Translations under genes and position numbers: made by a program
From: Colwellia sp. PAMC 21821
Lineage (GTDB): Bacteria > Pseudomonadota > Gammaproteobacteria > Enterobacterales > Alteromonadaceae
DNA length: 64,000 nt
NCBI RefSeq assembly: GCF_002077175.1
Contig: NZ_CP014943.1
Location: forward strand, 1,302,001-1,366,000
Direction of reading: 5' to 3'
Notes under the pieces: generated by a model
What the model was told of the DNA's origin: nothing
Databases searched by the model: none
The model's input: only the letters and a program-made list of their open reading frames with translations
Shown: positions 37,814-47,397 of the stretch, piece after piece
Layout: each line of letters begins with the position of its first letter
How positions within the stretch are numbered: position 1 is the first letter of the stretch

Positions 37814-38392
37814 CTATAAAATTTCGTTAACAGCGTTGATAAACTCTTCTGAATCAGGTTTTACGCGGCTGTTAAAGTGCTTAACTGTTTTGCCATCTGC
37901 GCTGACCAAATACTTATAAAAATTCCACTTTGGGGCAGTAGTTTCATCAGCTAATTGTTGAAAAATAGGATGAGCCTCACTACCAAATACATGCACTGGT
38001 GATAACATCGTAAATGTTACACCATAATTTACAAAGCAAATTTCAGCGGTATCTTTTTCATTATCTTCTTCTTGGTAAAAGTCATTTGACGGAAAACCAA
38101 TGACCACTAAGCCTTTATCTTTATATGCTTTGTGTAAACTTTCAAGCGCTGTAAACTGGGGTGCAAAACCACAATGACTAGCGGTATTAACAATTAACAT
38201 TGTTTTACCAGCGGTGAACTTACAAAGGTCTAGCTTTTCTTTTGCGTGCAATTTCTTTTCACTGTGCTTCATAAAGTCTAAACACTGCGGTGACACTTCG
38301 ACATTGCTAGATTCAGTAATAACTGAGTCTGCTTGTGCTATAACAGTGAATGGCGTTAAAGCAATAAGAGTAATCCACAATAAGTTTTTCAT
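37814..38392 (-). CDS. Periplasmic glutathione peroxidase family protein
   Basis: ATG 38392 behind AAAGGAAG gives 192 aa. The upstream frame adds 11 residues without a ribosome site. The N-terminus MKNLLWITLIALTPFTVIAQA is a signal peptide. The GPx core shows LIVNTASHCGFAPQ with the peroxidatic cysteine (no selenocysteine), IGFPSNDF, and APKWNFYKYL with the conserved Trp. Many bacterial members use thioredoxin rather than glutathione. An extra Cys pair (SPQCLDF, LDLCKF) precedes the core. Role: peroxide removal in the periplasm. Operon with hemH is likely. Confidence 0.92.
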   Translation of the reverse strand: MKNLLWITLIALTPFTVIAQADSVITESSNVEVSPQCLDFMKHSEKKLHAKEKLDLCKFTAGKTMLIVNTASHCGFAPQFTALESLHKAYKDKGLVVIGFPSNDFYQEEDNEKDTAEICFVNYGVTFTMLSPVHVFGSEAHPIFQQLADETTAPKWNFYKYLVSADGKTVKHFNSRVKPDSEEFINAVNEIL

Positions 38393-38724
38393 GATCTTCC
38401 TTTTTAGCGCTATTACTAACGACATATTATCGTAATTAACTAAGCAAAGGAATTATCCATGCCTATGATAATATGCTATTAATTCAATTATATCGTTATA
38501 CGAGTTTAATTCATTTAATGATCACTTAACGGTAATTTAAAACACTAATAACAACGGAATATCTGTTACTAGCCTTTATTGAACGATATAGTATCATACC
38601 CATTGTGTGCAGCGATTCGGTTACGTCCAGTCGTTGTTATTACTCAATAAAGACATTTACCAATACCTACGTGTAATAACTAGTTAAGTGAAGAAGTTTG
38701 TCAAACCTAAACATCGAAAATAAA
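38393..38724. other. Divergent gap between gpx and ccmA
   Basis: About 330 AT-rich bases hold the promoters of gpx (minus) and ccm (plus). I see no gene, hairpin or strong operator. A TTG at 38698 is an alternative ccmA start. Confidence 0.5.
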
Positions 38725-39369
38725 ATGACACCATCGAATACGAAAAACTTGTTAAGTGCGAATAACTTAACATGTATACGTGAAGACCGAGTGTTATTTG
38801 AAGCGCTTAACTTAAGCATCTGCGCGGGCGAGATTCTACAAATTGAAGGCCCTAATGGCGCAGGGAAAACCAGTTTATTGCGTATTCTTGCCGGCCTTTC
38901 TCAGCCTTATGACGGCGGTGTTTCTTTTAAAAATAAAAACATTACTCAATATCGCGAAATGTTTCATCAAGATTTGCTGTATTTAGGACATCTGCCCGGT
39001 GTTAAAGACGAGATGACCGCCCAAGAAAACCTTGAGTTTAACCTCACTTTACATGGTTTAGATCGCAAAACAGCCGAAATAACATTAGCAGAAGTTAATT
39101 TATTAGGTTTTGAGGATGCGCTCGCTTCTCACTTAAGCGCAGGGCAGCATCGCCGTATTGCTTTGGCGCGCTTGTGGCAAAGCCAAGCTAAAATTTGGAT
39201 TTTGGATGAGCCCTTCACCGCTATCGACAAATTGGGCGTAGAAAAATTAGAGCAACTCTTTATGCAACATGCCGATAATGGCGGCTGTGTCATATTAACT
39301 ACCCATCAAGATCTCTCATTACCCGCAGAGCGAGTAAAGAAAGTAACTTTAGCTTACCGGTTTTATTAG
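38725..39369 (+). CDS. ccmA: Heme exporter ATPase CcmA
   Basis: ATG 38725 gives 214 aa. An in-frame TTG at 38698 would add nine residues. ABC ATPase with Walker A GPNGAGKT at 42-49, signature [14 protein letters not shown], Walker [13 protein letters not shown] and H-loop TTHQD. With CcmB it powers release of holo-CcmE from CcmC during System I cytochrome c maturation. First gene of ccmABCDE, 11 bases before ccmB. Confidence 0.94.
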   Translation: MTPSNTKNLLSANNLTCIREDRVLFEALNLSICAGEILQIEGPNGAGKTSLLRILAGLSQPYDGGVSFKNKNITQYREMFHQDLLYLGHLPGVKDEMTAQENLEFNLTLHGLDRKTAEITLAEVNLLGFEDALASHLSAGQHRRIALARLWQSQAKIWILDEPFTAIDKLGVEKLEQLFMQHADNGGCVILTTHQDLSLPAERVKKVTLAYRFY

Positions 39370-39380
39370 GGCAATTATTC

Positions 39381-40064
39381 ATGACACAACTTTCATACCG
39401 TGCCGCCTTTGCTTTAATTGTTAAAAGAGATTTAATGATCGCTTTTCGTCATCGTGACGATATTATCAACCCATTACTCTTCTTTATTATTGTAGTCACT
39501 TTATTTCCGTTGGGCGTTGGTCCAGAAAGCACCATGCTATCACGCATCGCACCCGGCATTATTTGGGTTGCTGCATTATTATCAACTTTGCTGTCACTGG
39601 ACCGATTATTTAAATCTGATCATGCTGATGGTTCGCTTGAGCAAATGTTATTAAGTCCACATCCGATATTTATTTTAGTGCTAGGAAAAATTTTTGCACA
39701 CTGGTTACTGACAGGCTTACCGTTAATACTCATTGCACCATTGTTGGCTGTATTATTACATTTGCAAGAAAGTAGCTACGGTGCACTTATGCTGACTTTA
39801 TTGCTAGGCACGCCGGTATTGAGTTTATTAGGCGCAATAGGCGTGGCTTTAACCGTCGGTATTAAAAAAGGCGGAGTGCTTTTAAGTTTGCTCGTGCTAC
39901 CGCTTTACATTCCCGTGCTCATTTTTGCAACCAGTGCTATTGACAGTGCAGCAATGAACTTACCTTATAACGGACAACTTGCTATAATCGCGGCAATATT
40001 TTTTGCCTCGTTAACCTTGGCCCCCTTTGCTGTTAGCGCAGCGCTGAAAGTGAGTACAAATTAA
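39381..40064 (+). CDS. ccmB: Heme exporter membrane subunit CcmB
   Basis: The 227-aa protein has six hydrophobic helices and the family stretches RDDIINPLLFFIIVVTLFPLGVGP (in part), LFKSDHADGSLEQMLLSP and LLSLLVLPLYIPVLIFA. It is the permease partner of CcmA in the inner membrane. ccmC starts one base after its stop. Confidence 0.96.
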   Translation: MTQLSYRAAFALIVKRDLMIAFRHRDDIINPLLFFIIVVTLFPLGVGPESTMLSRIAPGIIWVAALLSTLLSLDRLFKSDHADGSLEQMLLSPHPIFILVLGKIFAHWLLTGLPLILIAPLLAVLLHLQESSYGALMLTLLLGTPVLSLLGAIGVALTVGIKKGGVLLSLLVLPLYIPVLIFATSAIDSAAMNLPYNGQLAIIAAIFFASLTLAPFAVSAALKVSTN

Positions 40065-40065
40065 T

Positions 40066-40824
40066 ATGATGTGGAAGTGGTTACACCCTTATGCAAATCC
40101 TGAGATTAGCTATCATTTTGCCGGTAAAATTCTCCCTTGGTGCGCACGCTTAGCCTTTATTTTTTTAACCATAGGTATGACTTGGGCATTGCTATTTGCT
40201 CCAGCAGATTACCAACAAGGCGACACGTTTAGAATTTTCTATGTGCATGTGCCTGCGGCCATGTTGTCGATGGGGATCTATTTAGGCATGGCCATTGCGG
40301 CATTATCCGGTTTAGTATGGCAATTAAAACTAGCAGACGCCTCAGCGGCCGCTATGGCACCTATCGGCGCGACCTTTACTTTTATCGCATTGGTTACCGG
40401 CGCGGCTTGGGGTAAACCTATGTGGGGCACGTGGTGGATTTGGGATGCTAGGCTTACATCTGAACTAATATTATTATTTTTATACTTAGGCGTTATGGCG
40501 TTACATAATGCCTTTGAGGATAAAACTTTAGCCGGCAAAGCCGCGGGTATTCTCGCCTTAGTTGGTGTTATTAACTTACCCATTATTAAATATTCCGTTG
40601 AGTGGTGGAATACGCTGCATCAAGGTGCAACAGTCAGTAAATTAGGTCAGCCATCAATGACTGCCGATATGTTTTGGCCGTTTTTAGTTTGCTTTATCGG
40701 CTTTGCTTTTTTGGTCACTACACTGATATGCCTTCGTTTTCGCACAGAAATATTGAACCGTAACAGTATGCGACCTTGGGTACGTGAATTAGTAACTACC
40801 GAGGAGAAAGCGCATGCAGTTTGA
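40066..40824 (+). CDS. ccmC: Heme handling protein CcmC
   Basis: The 252-aa inner-membrane protein has six helices, the tryptophan-rich WWD motif (WGTWWIWDARLTSELI) and flanking conserved histidines (FYVHVPAAM, YSVEWWNTLHQGAT). It binds heme and attaches it to CcmE. It overlaps ccmD by 11 bases, so translation is coupled. Confidence 0.97.
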   Translation: MMWKWLHPYANPEISYHFAGKILPWCARLAFIFLTIGMTWALLFAPADYQQGDTFRIFYVHVPAAMLSMGIYLGMAIAALSGLVWQLKLADASAAAMAPIGATFTFIALVTGAAWGKPMWGTWWIWDARLTSELILLFLYLGVMALHNAFEDKTLAGKAAGILALVGVINLPIIKYSVEWWNTLHQGATVSKLGQPSMTADMFWPFLVCFIGFAFLVTTLICLRFRTEILNRNSMRPWVRELVTTEEKAHAV

Positions 40825-41047
40825 TAGTATCAGTGCATTTTTAGACATGGGTGGTTATGGCTTTTATGTCTGGCTATCTTATGGCGTTAGTATCATAGCC
40901 TTGGCATTATTAGTTTTTACCAGTCTAAGTAGCCACAAAAAAATTAAGCAACAAATCGCCCAACGCATAAAGCGTGAAGCGAAATTACGTCAAGCGGCCG
41001 AGCTGCAAAAAGCACAAACCGGTGCTGACACCAGTCATATTATTTAA
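40814..41047 (+). CDS. ccmD: CcmD, small heme-exporter subunit
   Basis: The 77-aa protein has one membrane helix ([21 protein letters not shown]) followed by a basic, coiled C-terminal tail. It stabilises the CcmABC-CcmE complex and aids release of holo-CcmE. It overlaps ccmC and precedes ccmE by 11 bases. Confidence 0.92.
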   Translation: MQFDSISAFLDMGGYGFYVWLSYGVSIIALALLVFTSLSSHKKIKQQIAQRIKREAKLRQAAELQKAQTGADTSHII

Positions 41048-41058
41048 GAGGTAACATC

Positions 41059-41544
41059 ATGAATCCCCGTCGTAAGAAACGATTAACCATAGTAACGTCA
41101 TTGATCATCGGTTTAGGTGTTGTGGCTGGTCTAGTTTTATATGCGCTAAGTCAAAATATAGATTTATTTTATAAGCCTTCAGAAATATACCAAGGTAAAG
41201 AAGACAGCGGCCTTAAAGCAATTAATGGCCAACGACTACGTATTGGAGGTTTAGTGGTGCCAGGTAGTGTCCACCGTGACCGTGAAAGCTTACACGTAAG
41301 CTTTAAGCTAACAGATATGAGAATGCCGATTAGCTTCTCTGAGTCAGATCCAACAGTAACAGTGACCTACGACGGCATATTGCCTGACTTATTTCGTGAA
41401 GGGCAAGGTATTGTCGCTAATGGCGTTTTAGTAAACGGTAATATGATTGAAGCAAGCGAGGTATTAGCCAAACACGATGAAAACTATATGCCAAAAGAGC
41501 TAGCTGATGATATGGGTGTTAAGCCAGTTAAATCAAGTTATTAG
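41059..41544 (+). CDS. ccmE: Heme chaperone CcmE
   Basis: The 161-aa protein has an N-terminal anchor ([23 protein letters not shown]) and an OB-fold periplasmic domain. [10 protein letters not shown] carries the His that binds heme covalently and the following Tyr. [13 protein letters not shown] and [17 protein letters not shown] are typical. It carries heme from CcmC to the CcmF lyase. ccmF, ccmG and ccmH do not follow. A terminator and convergent gene come next. Confidence 0.97.
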   Translation: MNPRRKKRLTIVTSLIIGLGVVAGLVLYALSQNIDLFYKPSEIYQGKEDSGLKAINGQRLRIGGLVVPGSVHRDRESLHVSFKLTDMRMPISFSESDPTVTVTYDGILPDLFREGQGIVANGVLVNGNMIEASEVLAKHDENYMPKELADDMGVKPVKSSY

Positions 41545-41610
41545 TAAAGTGTTGTTAGTATTAAGTAGATAGTTATTACATACTGACAAACATCTGTTTC
41601 TGTAAAAATA

Positions 41611-41645
41611 AAAAGCGAACTAAAATATTAGTTAGCTTTTTTCTT
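41611..41645 (+). terminator. Terminator after ccmE
   Basis: AAAAGCGAACTAA and TTAGTTAGCTTTT pair with one mismatch and a short AT loop, followed by T's. The rest of 41545-41835 shows no gene. Confidence 0.88.
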
Positions 41646-41835
41646 TTTGTTAACCCTGACCCGCCCTAAGTAATACCAACGTCATTCACAAATGGTCTAC
41701 TCTGTACGCTAGAAAAGCGGTGCAATATCAGGTGTTTATTTTATAACTAATTACTGAGTACAATAGGCTTCTGCATTGCCTAATAGGCGGCATCCATACT
41801 GCGATAATGATGAAATACCGCAGCAGTTAGTTACC

Positions 41836-42807
41836 TTAACCTACTATCGACATTAATCGATTTTTTATAATGCTTTCAGCATCACTAACAATGCGAGTCA
41901 CTAATTCATCGATAGTCGGCACATCATAAACTAAACCTGAAGACATTCCTGCCCACCAAATACCATGTTCCATATCGCCACTTTCGAGTAATTCACCACC
42001 TCGCTGCCCAGACACTAATGGTGCGACATCATTAAATTCGCTACCCTCTCGACTTTCAATGGCAGCAACTTCCATAGAAATGCTATTTTTAAAAACCCGA
42101 GCGGTATTTTTAAACTTTCTGAAAATGAGCTGTGTATCAAGTTCAGTTGCACCAACCAGCTTATCCTTAAGGTTTTGATGAACACGCGCTTCTTGAGTAC
42201 ATAGAAAGCGCGTACCCATGCTAACCGCATCTGCGCCCAATGCTAGCGCTGCGGCTAAACCTCGGCCATCACTAAAACCACCACAGGCAATAACCGGAAT
42301 ATCCAATTCATCGACCGCACGAGGTACTAAGATCAACGAAGGAATATCATCTTCGCCTGGATGTCCCGCGGCTTCAAAGCCATCAATTGTCACCGCTGCA
42401 CAACCTACTGCTTGGGCTTTTTTTGCATGACGAATCGAGGTGCATTTATGAATAACCTTGATACCAGCCGCATTGAACATCGGCATAAACGGTGCTGGAC
42501 TTCGACCTGCCGTTTCAACAACTTTGATACCCGCATCTATAATAACTTGCGCATATTCTTCATAAGGCGGCGGTGTCAGCGTTGGCAAAATAGTTAAGTT
42601 TACGCCGAAAGGTTTGTCAGTCATTGAGCGAGTACGCTCAATTTCTTTTGCCAGCAAAGCCGGTGTAGGCTGCGTTAAAGCACTTAAAAATCCTAATGCG
42701 CCAGCATTAGCTACAGCCGCGACGAGTTCTGCAGTTGACACACGTTGCATGCCACCTTGAATAACTGGATGCTCTATATTTAACATTTCAGTAATGGACG
42801 TTTTCAT
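41836..42807 (-). CDS. Nitronate monooxygenase / 2-nitropropane dioxygenase family protein
   Basis: The 323-aa TIM-barrel flavoprotein begins MKTSITEMLNIEHPVIQGGM, with AVANAGALGFLSALTQ, a phosphate-binding IACGGFSDGRGLAAALALGADAV and MGTRFLCTQE. Family members bind FMN and oxidise alkyl nitronates, but many are of unknown function or act as enoyl reductases. It is the last of four minus-strand genes after the acyl-CoA synthetase, hydratase and dehydrogenase, 136 bases downstream of the dehydrogenase. A role in the same acyl-CoA route, perhaps as a flavin reductase-type step, is possible. Confidence 0.85.
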   Translation of the reverse strand: MKTSITEMLNIEHPVIQGGMQRVSTAELVAAVANAGALGFLSALTQPTPALLAKEIERTRSMTDKPFGVNLTILPTLTPPPYEEYAQVIIDAGIKVVETAGRSPAPFMPMFNAAGIKVIHKCTSIRHAKKAQAVGCAAVTIDGFEAAGHPGEDDIPSLILVPRAVDELDIPVIACGGFSDGRGLAAALALGADAVSMGTRFLCTQEARVHQNLKDKLVGATELDTQLIFRKFKNTARVFKNSISMEVAAIESREGSEFNDVAPLVSGQRGGELLESGDMEHGIWWAGMSSGLVYDVPTIDELVTRIVSDAESIIKNRLMSIVG

Positions 42808-42942
42808 CTTTTCTACTCCAAAAATCAGTTTGTTTGCCTGTTAGTAACGATACTAATCGGACTAAATAATTTAACTCGTCAAAGTCAGCCAAGCTTTAAT
42901 CAGCGCTAACTCATTAGCACTGATAAATTCGCATTGATTAAA

Positions 42943-44103
42943 TTAACTTTCGACGGTCCGTAATAATTCTCGTGAGATAATATGGCGCTGAATCTCAGAA
43001 GTACCTTCCCAAATTCTTTCTATGCGGGCATTACGCCATATACGCTCTACCGGCGATTCATCCATTAACCCCATACCACCAAAAATTTGTACCGCTTCAT
43101 CGGCAACCTTGCCTAGCGTTTCGCTGGCAAATAATTTCGCCATACCCGCATCACCGTCTGTCATGGTATCGAGATCCATTTTTTGTGCGGTATATAATGT
43201 TAGAAGATCGGCCGCACGAATATTGGTAGCCATGTCTGCTAACTTGAAAGACACACCTTGTTTTTTACCAATGGCTTCGCCAAACTGTTTCCGCTCAGCC
43301 GCCCAAGTAACGGATAAGTCCATGGCGCGTTGAGCTTGTCCGACACAATTTGCTGCTACCATCACGCGTCCGGCATTTAGCCAGTCACTAGCAACATCCC
43401 AGCCTTTACCCTCTTCACCCAATATTTTAGCCGCAGGCACACGACAGTCATCAAAAAACATTTCATATTGTTCGTAACCTAAGTTACTCACACAGGTCGG
43501 TCCTTTTCGTATCACTAAACCAGGAGTATTAGTATCAACCAAGAATGAGGTGACTTGATTACGTGCCCGGCCTTTTACTTCAATAACATCAGTAACAGCA
43601 AAAACAATGGCAAAATCAGCATCACCAGCATGACTGATAAAGTGCTTAGATCCGTTTAAGATAAAGTCATCACCGTCTCTAACCGCACGAGTTCTAATGC
43701 TTGCGGCGTCTGATCCAGCATCAGGTTCCGTCAAGGCAAAACAATCAACTTTTTCACCACGTACACAGGGTAATAGGTATTCTTCTATTTGCTTCCCTTT
43801 ACACGCCATAAGTATTTTACTGGGTCTTGCTACGTAGACATGTAACGCCCAACCCACTTTCGATAATTCACGTTCAATTATCGCCTGCGACAGGTAATCA
43901 AGCCCAGGTCCACCAACACTTTCAGGCATATTAAAGGCATAGAAACCCGCTGCGATGGCTTTATCTCTGATCTTTGCCGCAAGCTCTTTAGGTACTTCAC
44001 GAAGTCGTTCAACTTCGGCTTCATGCGGCAATAATTCTTTTTCAACGAAGCTATTTACCGCTTCGATTAGCATGTTGTGTTCTTCTGTTAGTTGAAAGTC
44101 CAT
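42943..44103 (-). CDS. Acyl-CoA dehydrogenase
   Basis: The 386-aa FAD enzyme has FALTEPDAGSDAASIRT for FAD/substrate binding, GSKHFISHAGDADF, AERKQFGEAIGKKQGV, VQIFGGMGLMDESPVERIWR and the catalytic Glu in RIWEGTSEIQR. It introduces a 2,3 double bond into an acyl-CoA, passing electrons to ETF. It lies between a CaiD-like hydratase gene and the nitronate monooxygenase-like gene. In the cai system CaiA is the matching dehydrogenase/reductase of butyrobetainyl-CoA. The substrate here may be a gamma-substituted butyryl-CoA. Confidence 0.95.
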   Translation of the reverse strand: MDFQLTEEHNMLIEAVNSFVEKELLPHEAEVERLREVPKELAAKIRDKAIAAGFYAFNMPESVGGPGLDYLSQAIIERELSKVGWALHVYVARPSKILMACKGKQIEEYLLPCVRGEKVDCFALTEPDAGSDAASIRTRAVRDGDDFILNGSKHFISHAGDADFAIVFAVTDVIEVKGRARNQVTSFLVDTNTPGLVIRKGPTCVSNLGYEQYEMFFDDCRVPAAKILGEEGKGWDVASDWLNAGRVMVAANCVGQAQRAMDLSVTWAAERKQFGEAIGKKQGVSFKLADMATNIRAADLLTLYTAQKMDLDTMTDGDAGMAKLFASETLGKVADEAVQIFGGMGLMDESPVERIWRNARIERIWEGTSEIQRHIISRELLRTVES

Positions 44104-44172
44104 AACAATACGGCCCTTAAATATAAATTTTATTTGATAAAGTAACGAGCAAATTGATTGCTACCAATTCAG

Positions 44173-44955
44173 TTAACAGCCACGCCATTTCGGCTCACGA
44201 CGCTCTTGATGAGCTTTTGCCCCTTCAGTAGCATCTTCACTTTTAAGCATTTTTTGAAACTCTGGCCATTTTCCTGAGCGCAGCTCCTGGTAACTTTGGG
44301 CAAATGACAGCGTTTCTGTTTCTCTAACCACTTCTTTAATCGCGGCAACAGAAAGCGGAGCTGATTTCATAATTTTTTCTGCAAGTTCGTAAGCATGTGC
44401 TAACAACTGTGCTTGTGGTACCACCGAATTTACTAAGCCAAGGTCCGCCGCTTCGTTCGCGCTTAACCGTTTACCGGTTAACAATAACTCCATCGCCTTA
44501 ACCCGAGGCATTATTTTAGGTAGTACGAACGAGGCGATGTCTGGCACAACGCCCACTTGTGATTCAGGCAGCCAAAATTGGGCATTGTCAGCCGCAACGA
44601 CAAAATCTGCATTAAGTAACATTTCAAAGCCGGCGCCTAATGCATAGCCATTAACCGCACATATAACAGGTTTGAGTAAAGTGTCCATTTCAGGAAATCC
44701 GCCAAAGCCACCTTCACCGAAATCACCGGTATATTCTTCACCTTCGGCAATGGCATTTAAGTCCCAACCACCGCAAAAAAACTTTTCGCCCGCGCCAGTT
44801 AAAATAGCTACCCGAAGTTCAGGATCATCGCGAAACTGCGCAAATACCTTGCCCATTTCTCGGCTTAACTTGGCATCAATCGCATTACCTTTTGGCTTAT
44901 CTAATACTATTTCAAGTATTTGGCCTTTGGTGCTTACATGTAAATATTCTGACAT
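44173..44955 (-). CDS. Enoyl-CoA hydratase, CaiD-like
   Basis: The 260-aa crotonase-fold enzyme aligns by eye along much of its length with E. coli CaiD (crotonobetainyl-CoA hydratase): KGNAIDAKLSREMG, LRVAILTGAGEKFFCGGWDLNA, VNGYALGAGFEMLLNADFVVAADNAQFWLPE, SAPLSVAAIKE (in part), and PKWRGC at the end compared with PVWKGR. Oxyanion-hole segments are GGWDLNA and ALGAGFE. It would hydrate a 2-enoyl-CoA, perhaps one bearing a cationic gamma group. It lies 69 bases upstream of the dehydrogenase gene and 54 bases downstream of the acyl-CoA synthetase gene. Confidence 0.93.
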   Translation of the reverse strand: MSEYLHVSTKGQILEIVLDKPKGNAIDAKLSREMGKVFAQFRDDPELRVAILTGAGEKFFCGGWDLNAIAEGEEYTGDFGEGGFGGFPEMDTLLKPVICAVNGYALGAGFEMLLNADFVVAADNAQFWLPESQVGVVPDIASFVLPKIMPRVKAMELLLTGKRLSANEAADLGLVNSVVPQAQLLAHAYELAEKIMKSAPLSVAAIKEVVRETETLSFAQSYQELRSGKWPEFQKMLKSEDATEGAKAHQERREPKWRGC

Positions 44956-45009
44956 TTCGCTTCTCCTGTAAAAAATTTATGCATTAGCGTTACCTCGCTA
45001 ACAATTATC

Positions 45010-47064
45010 TTAAGCTCTGATACTTAATAACGCATCGGCGGCAACGGCTCCTTTACCACTAGCGCGAAGCATTAATGGGTTAATATCTAATTCTTCGATT
45101 TTATCGCGATTTTCTTCCGCAAAATGAGCTATCGCTAAAATGGCATCAACTGCCGCATCAAGGTCGGCGATTTCACGTCCACGAAAACCGTTGAACAAAA
45201 CAGCACTACGCAAACTCTGCAAGGCATTAAGCACTTCTTCGCGATTAACAGGTAATAGTAACGAACGACTATCGCGCATTAATTCAACTAAAATACCGCC
45301 AGCGCCAATAACAAGATAAAGGCCAAATTGCTCATCTCGCACCACACCGACGATAATTTCAGCAACCACTTCATCGATCATCTCTTCAATTAAAAAGCGC
45401 TCAGATAAATGTGCCATAGCTTTTACAGCTTGACTGACCTCATCGGCTGAACTCAGGTTTAACTTTACCGCGCCGACATCAGTTTTGTGCGCAACACCTA
45501 AGGCTTTAACAACGAGTGGATAGCTAAGTTTATCTGCTGAGTGACGTGCTAGCTCAGGGCAGGTGACAATTTCACTTTTAGGCACCACCACACCAAATTC
45601 AGCTAAGCGTTGCTTTGCTTGCGCTTCGTCTAGCAGTGTTAGCGATGCATTTTCAGCGCTTATATTGCTACACATTATCTCGACCGGTAATGGCGACTGC
45701 CACGAAATACCGATATCTGCGGCGGCTTGCAACCCTTCTATACCGGCTTTCAGTCCTGCTAAAGGCACTATCGAGTTAGCCATTAAGTGTTTCGCGGTAC
45801 TTTCTGGCATGCATTCAGGCATTGTGGCAAGCACCGCAACTTTGGCTTTCGTTCTCTCTACTGCATTAATGATGGCTTGCTGGGCTGGCTGCCAATTTTC
45901 ATCTGTACATCGATCCTGTCGAGGATAATCAAAAACACATAGCGACATATCAAATTCTTGCTCAATAAAGGCAGAAAAAGTAGAGGTCAATCGTTTAGTG
46001 TCTAACCAATCAAAAAGTTGATAATCTAATGGGTTTGATACCGATACCAAGTCATGAACAGTATTTTTAATTCGATTTTGATGGTTATCTGACAATACAG
46101 ACAATTCAAGTCGTCCTGCTTCAACAGCATCTGCCACAAGTGCACCATCACCACCAGACGGGCTCATTGAACCGAGTTTATAACCGTTCAATGGGCCATG
46201 AATATGCAGGACTTTTAGTGCTTCAATTAATCCTTCCATCGAATAAACACGGCCTACACCATTGCGACTAAATAAGGCGGATATCAGTTCATCTGAACCC
46301 GCTAAAGAAGCGGTGTGTGACATGGTTATTTTTTGCGCTGCTGCCGAGCGACCTGACTTTATGGCCACAACAGGTTTACCAAGTTCGCGAGCAAAACGCA
46401 CCGCACTTTCAAAAGCGCTTGGGTCGCTAATACCCTCAATATAAAGGCCTATCGCAGTAACACTGGTTTGTTTAGCAAATTCTCTGATGGCATCATGAAG
46501 ATCAAATTTAACCTTATTACCCAAGGAAACCATATAGCTGATAGGCAGTCCGCGCTGCTGCATGGTTAAATTAACCGCGACATTAGAAGACTGCGTGATA
46601 ATAGCGACACCACGATCAACTTTTTCACCACCATGTTGATCCGGCCAAATAATGGCTTGATCAACATAATTAATTAAACCGTAACAGTTTGGCCCTAGTA
46701 GCGGCATATTTCCCGATACTTTCAACAGTTCTTTCTCTAATGCTTGCCCTTCTTCTCCTGATTCGGAAAAGCCGGTGGCATAACAAATAGCGCCACCCGC
46801 GCCAAGTTCAGCTAACTCAGCAACAATCGATATTGTTAAATATCTATTTACCGCTACATAGGCCGCATCAGGCGCTGCTGGTAAATCTTTAACTGAAGGG
46901 TAAACCTTGAGGCCAGCTATCTGCTGTTTTTTTGGATGTACAGGCCAAAGCTCACCTTGATAGCCGGAGTTGATACATTGACGAATAACCTCTTCAGCTT
47001 CTCTTCCACCGATGATGGCGATATTGCGTGGTTGCAGAAAACGAGCAAATGACATAATTTTCAT
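45010..47064 (-). CDS. NDP-forming acyl-CoA synthetase, fused alpha-beta
   Basis: The 684-aa protein joins a CoA-binding domain (1-130, IAIIGGREAEEVIRQC), a ligase-CoA domain with the phosphohistidine loop MSHTASLAGSDELI, and a C-terminal ATP-grasp domain (YPLVVKALGVAHKTDVGAVKL). Family enzymes activate acids with ATP to acyl-CoA, ADP and phosphate. One subset acts on acetate and branched or aryl acids. It is first in the minus-strand operon with the CaiD-like hydratase and dehydrogenase. It may take the place that CaiC (AMP-forming) has in carnitine metabolism. The acid substrate is unknown. 4-guanidinobutyrate is proposed from context. Confidence 0.93.
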   Translation of the reverse strand: MKIMSFARFLQPRNIAIIGGREAEEVIRQCINSGYQGELWPVHPKKQQIAGLKVYPSVKDLPAAPDAAYVAVNRYLTISIVAELAELGAGGAICYATGFSESGEEGQALEKELLKVSGNMPLLGPNCYGLINYVDQAIIWPDQHGGEKVDRGVAIITQSSNVAVNLTMQQRGLPISYMVSLGNKVKFDLHDAIREFAKQTSVTAIGLYIEGISDPSAFESAVRFARELGKPVVAIKSGRSAAAQKITMSHTASLAGSDELISALFSRNGVGRVYSMEGLIEALKVLHIHGPLNGYKLGSMSPSGGDGALVADAVEAGRLELSVLSDNHQNRIKNTVHDLVSVSNPLDYQLFDWLDTKRLTSTFSAFIEQEFDMSLCVFDYPRQDRCTDENWQPAQQAIINAVERTKAKVAVLATMPECMPESTAKHLMANSIVPLAGLKAGIEGLQAAADIGISWQSPLPVEIMCSNISAENASLTLLDEAQAKQRLAEFGVVVPKSEIVTCPELARHSADKLSYPLVVKALGVAHKTDVGAVKLNLSSADEVSQAVKAMAHLSERFLIEEMIDEVVAEIIVGVVRDEQFGLYLVIGAGGILVELMRDSRSLLLPVNREEVLNALQSLRSAVLFNGFRGREIADLDAAVDAILAIAHFAEENRDKIEELDINPLMLRASGKGAVAADALLSIRA

Positions 47065-47250
47065 CCTGATTCAACTGAGCATGGAAAATAAATTTAGCAA
47101 CTAGGCAGGTTGTTATCGAAATTTTAAATGGCTTTTAGCACAAAATTTAAACTCTATTTGTTCAGGACTAAAAAGCATTTACCCAGTGACAAAACCATAC
47201 TAATCAAACAATCTCGTTAACAAGTTGCTTTATTTGCCAAAATAGATACA

Positions 47251-47304
47251 CTTTTCGACATAGCGGTGACCAAACGTGCAATCCTTTTTCACTTGTACGA
47301 CATA
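47251..47304. promoter_or_regulatory. Candidate AraC-type direct repeats
   Basis: CTTTTCGACATA (47251-47262) and CTTGTACGACATA (47292-47304) are direct repeats whose CGACAT cores are 43 bases apart, about four helical turns. They lie in the 333-base gap between the acyl-CoA operon and its divergent GlxA/AraC regulator. TTTTCGACAT recurs upstream of the TonB receptor at 59464. Otherwise the gap has no gene. Confidence 0.35.
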
Positions 47305-47397
47305 TTTTTCAAGAAAATGTAAACGCCCTTTTCTGCTAACTATTGATGCGGGCTTTTTATAATGCCAATTCATCGTAATAACGAGGTTAAATTGACC

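Noticed and set aside
41836..42807. Nitroalkane detoxification role
   Set aside because: The family label is broad and the context is acyl-CoA metabolism, so I do not assert nitronate activity.
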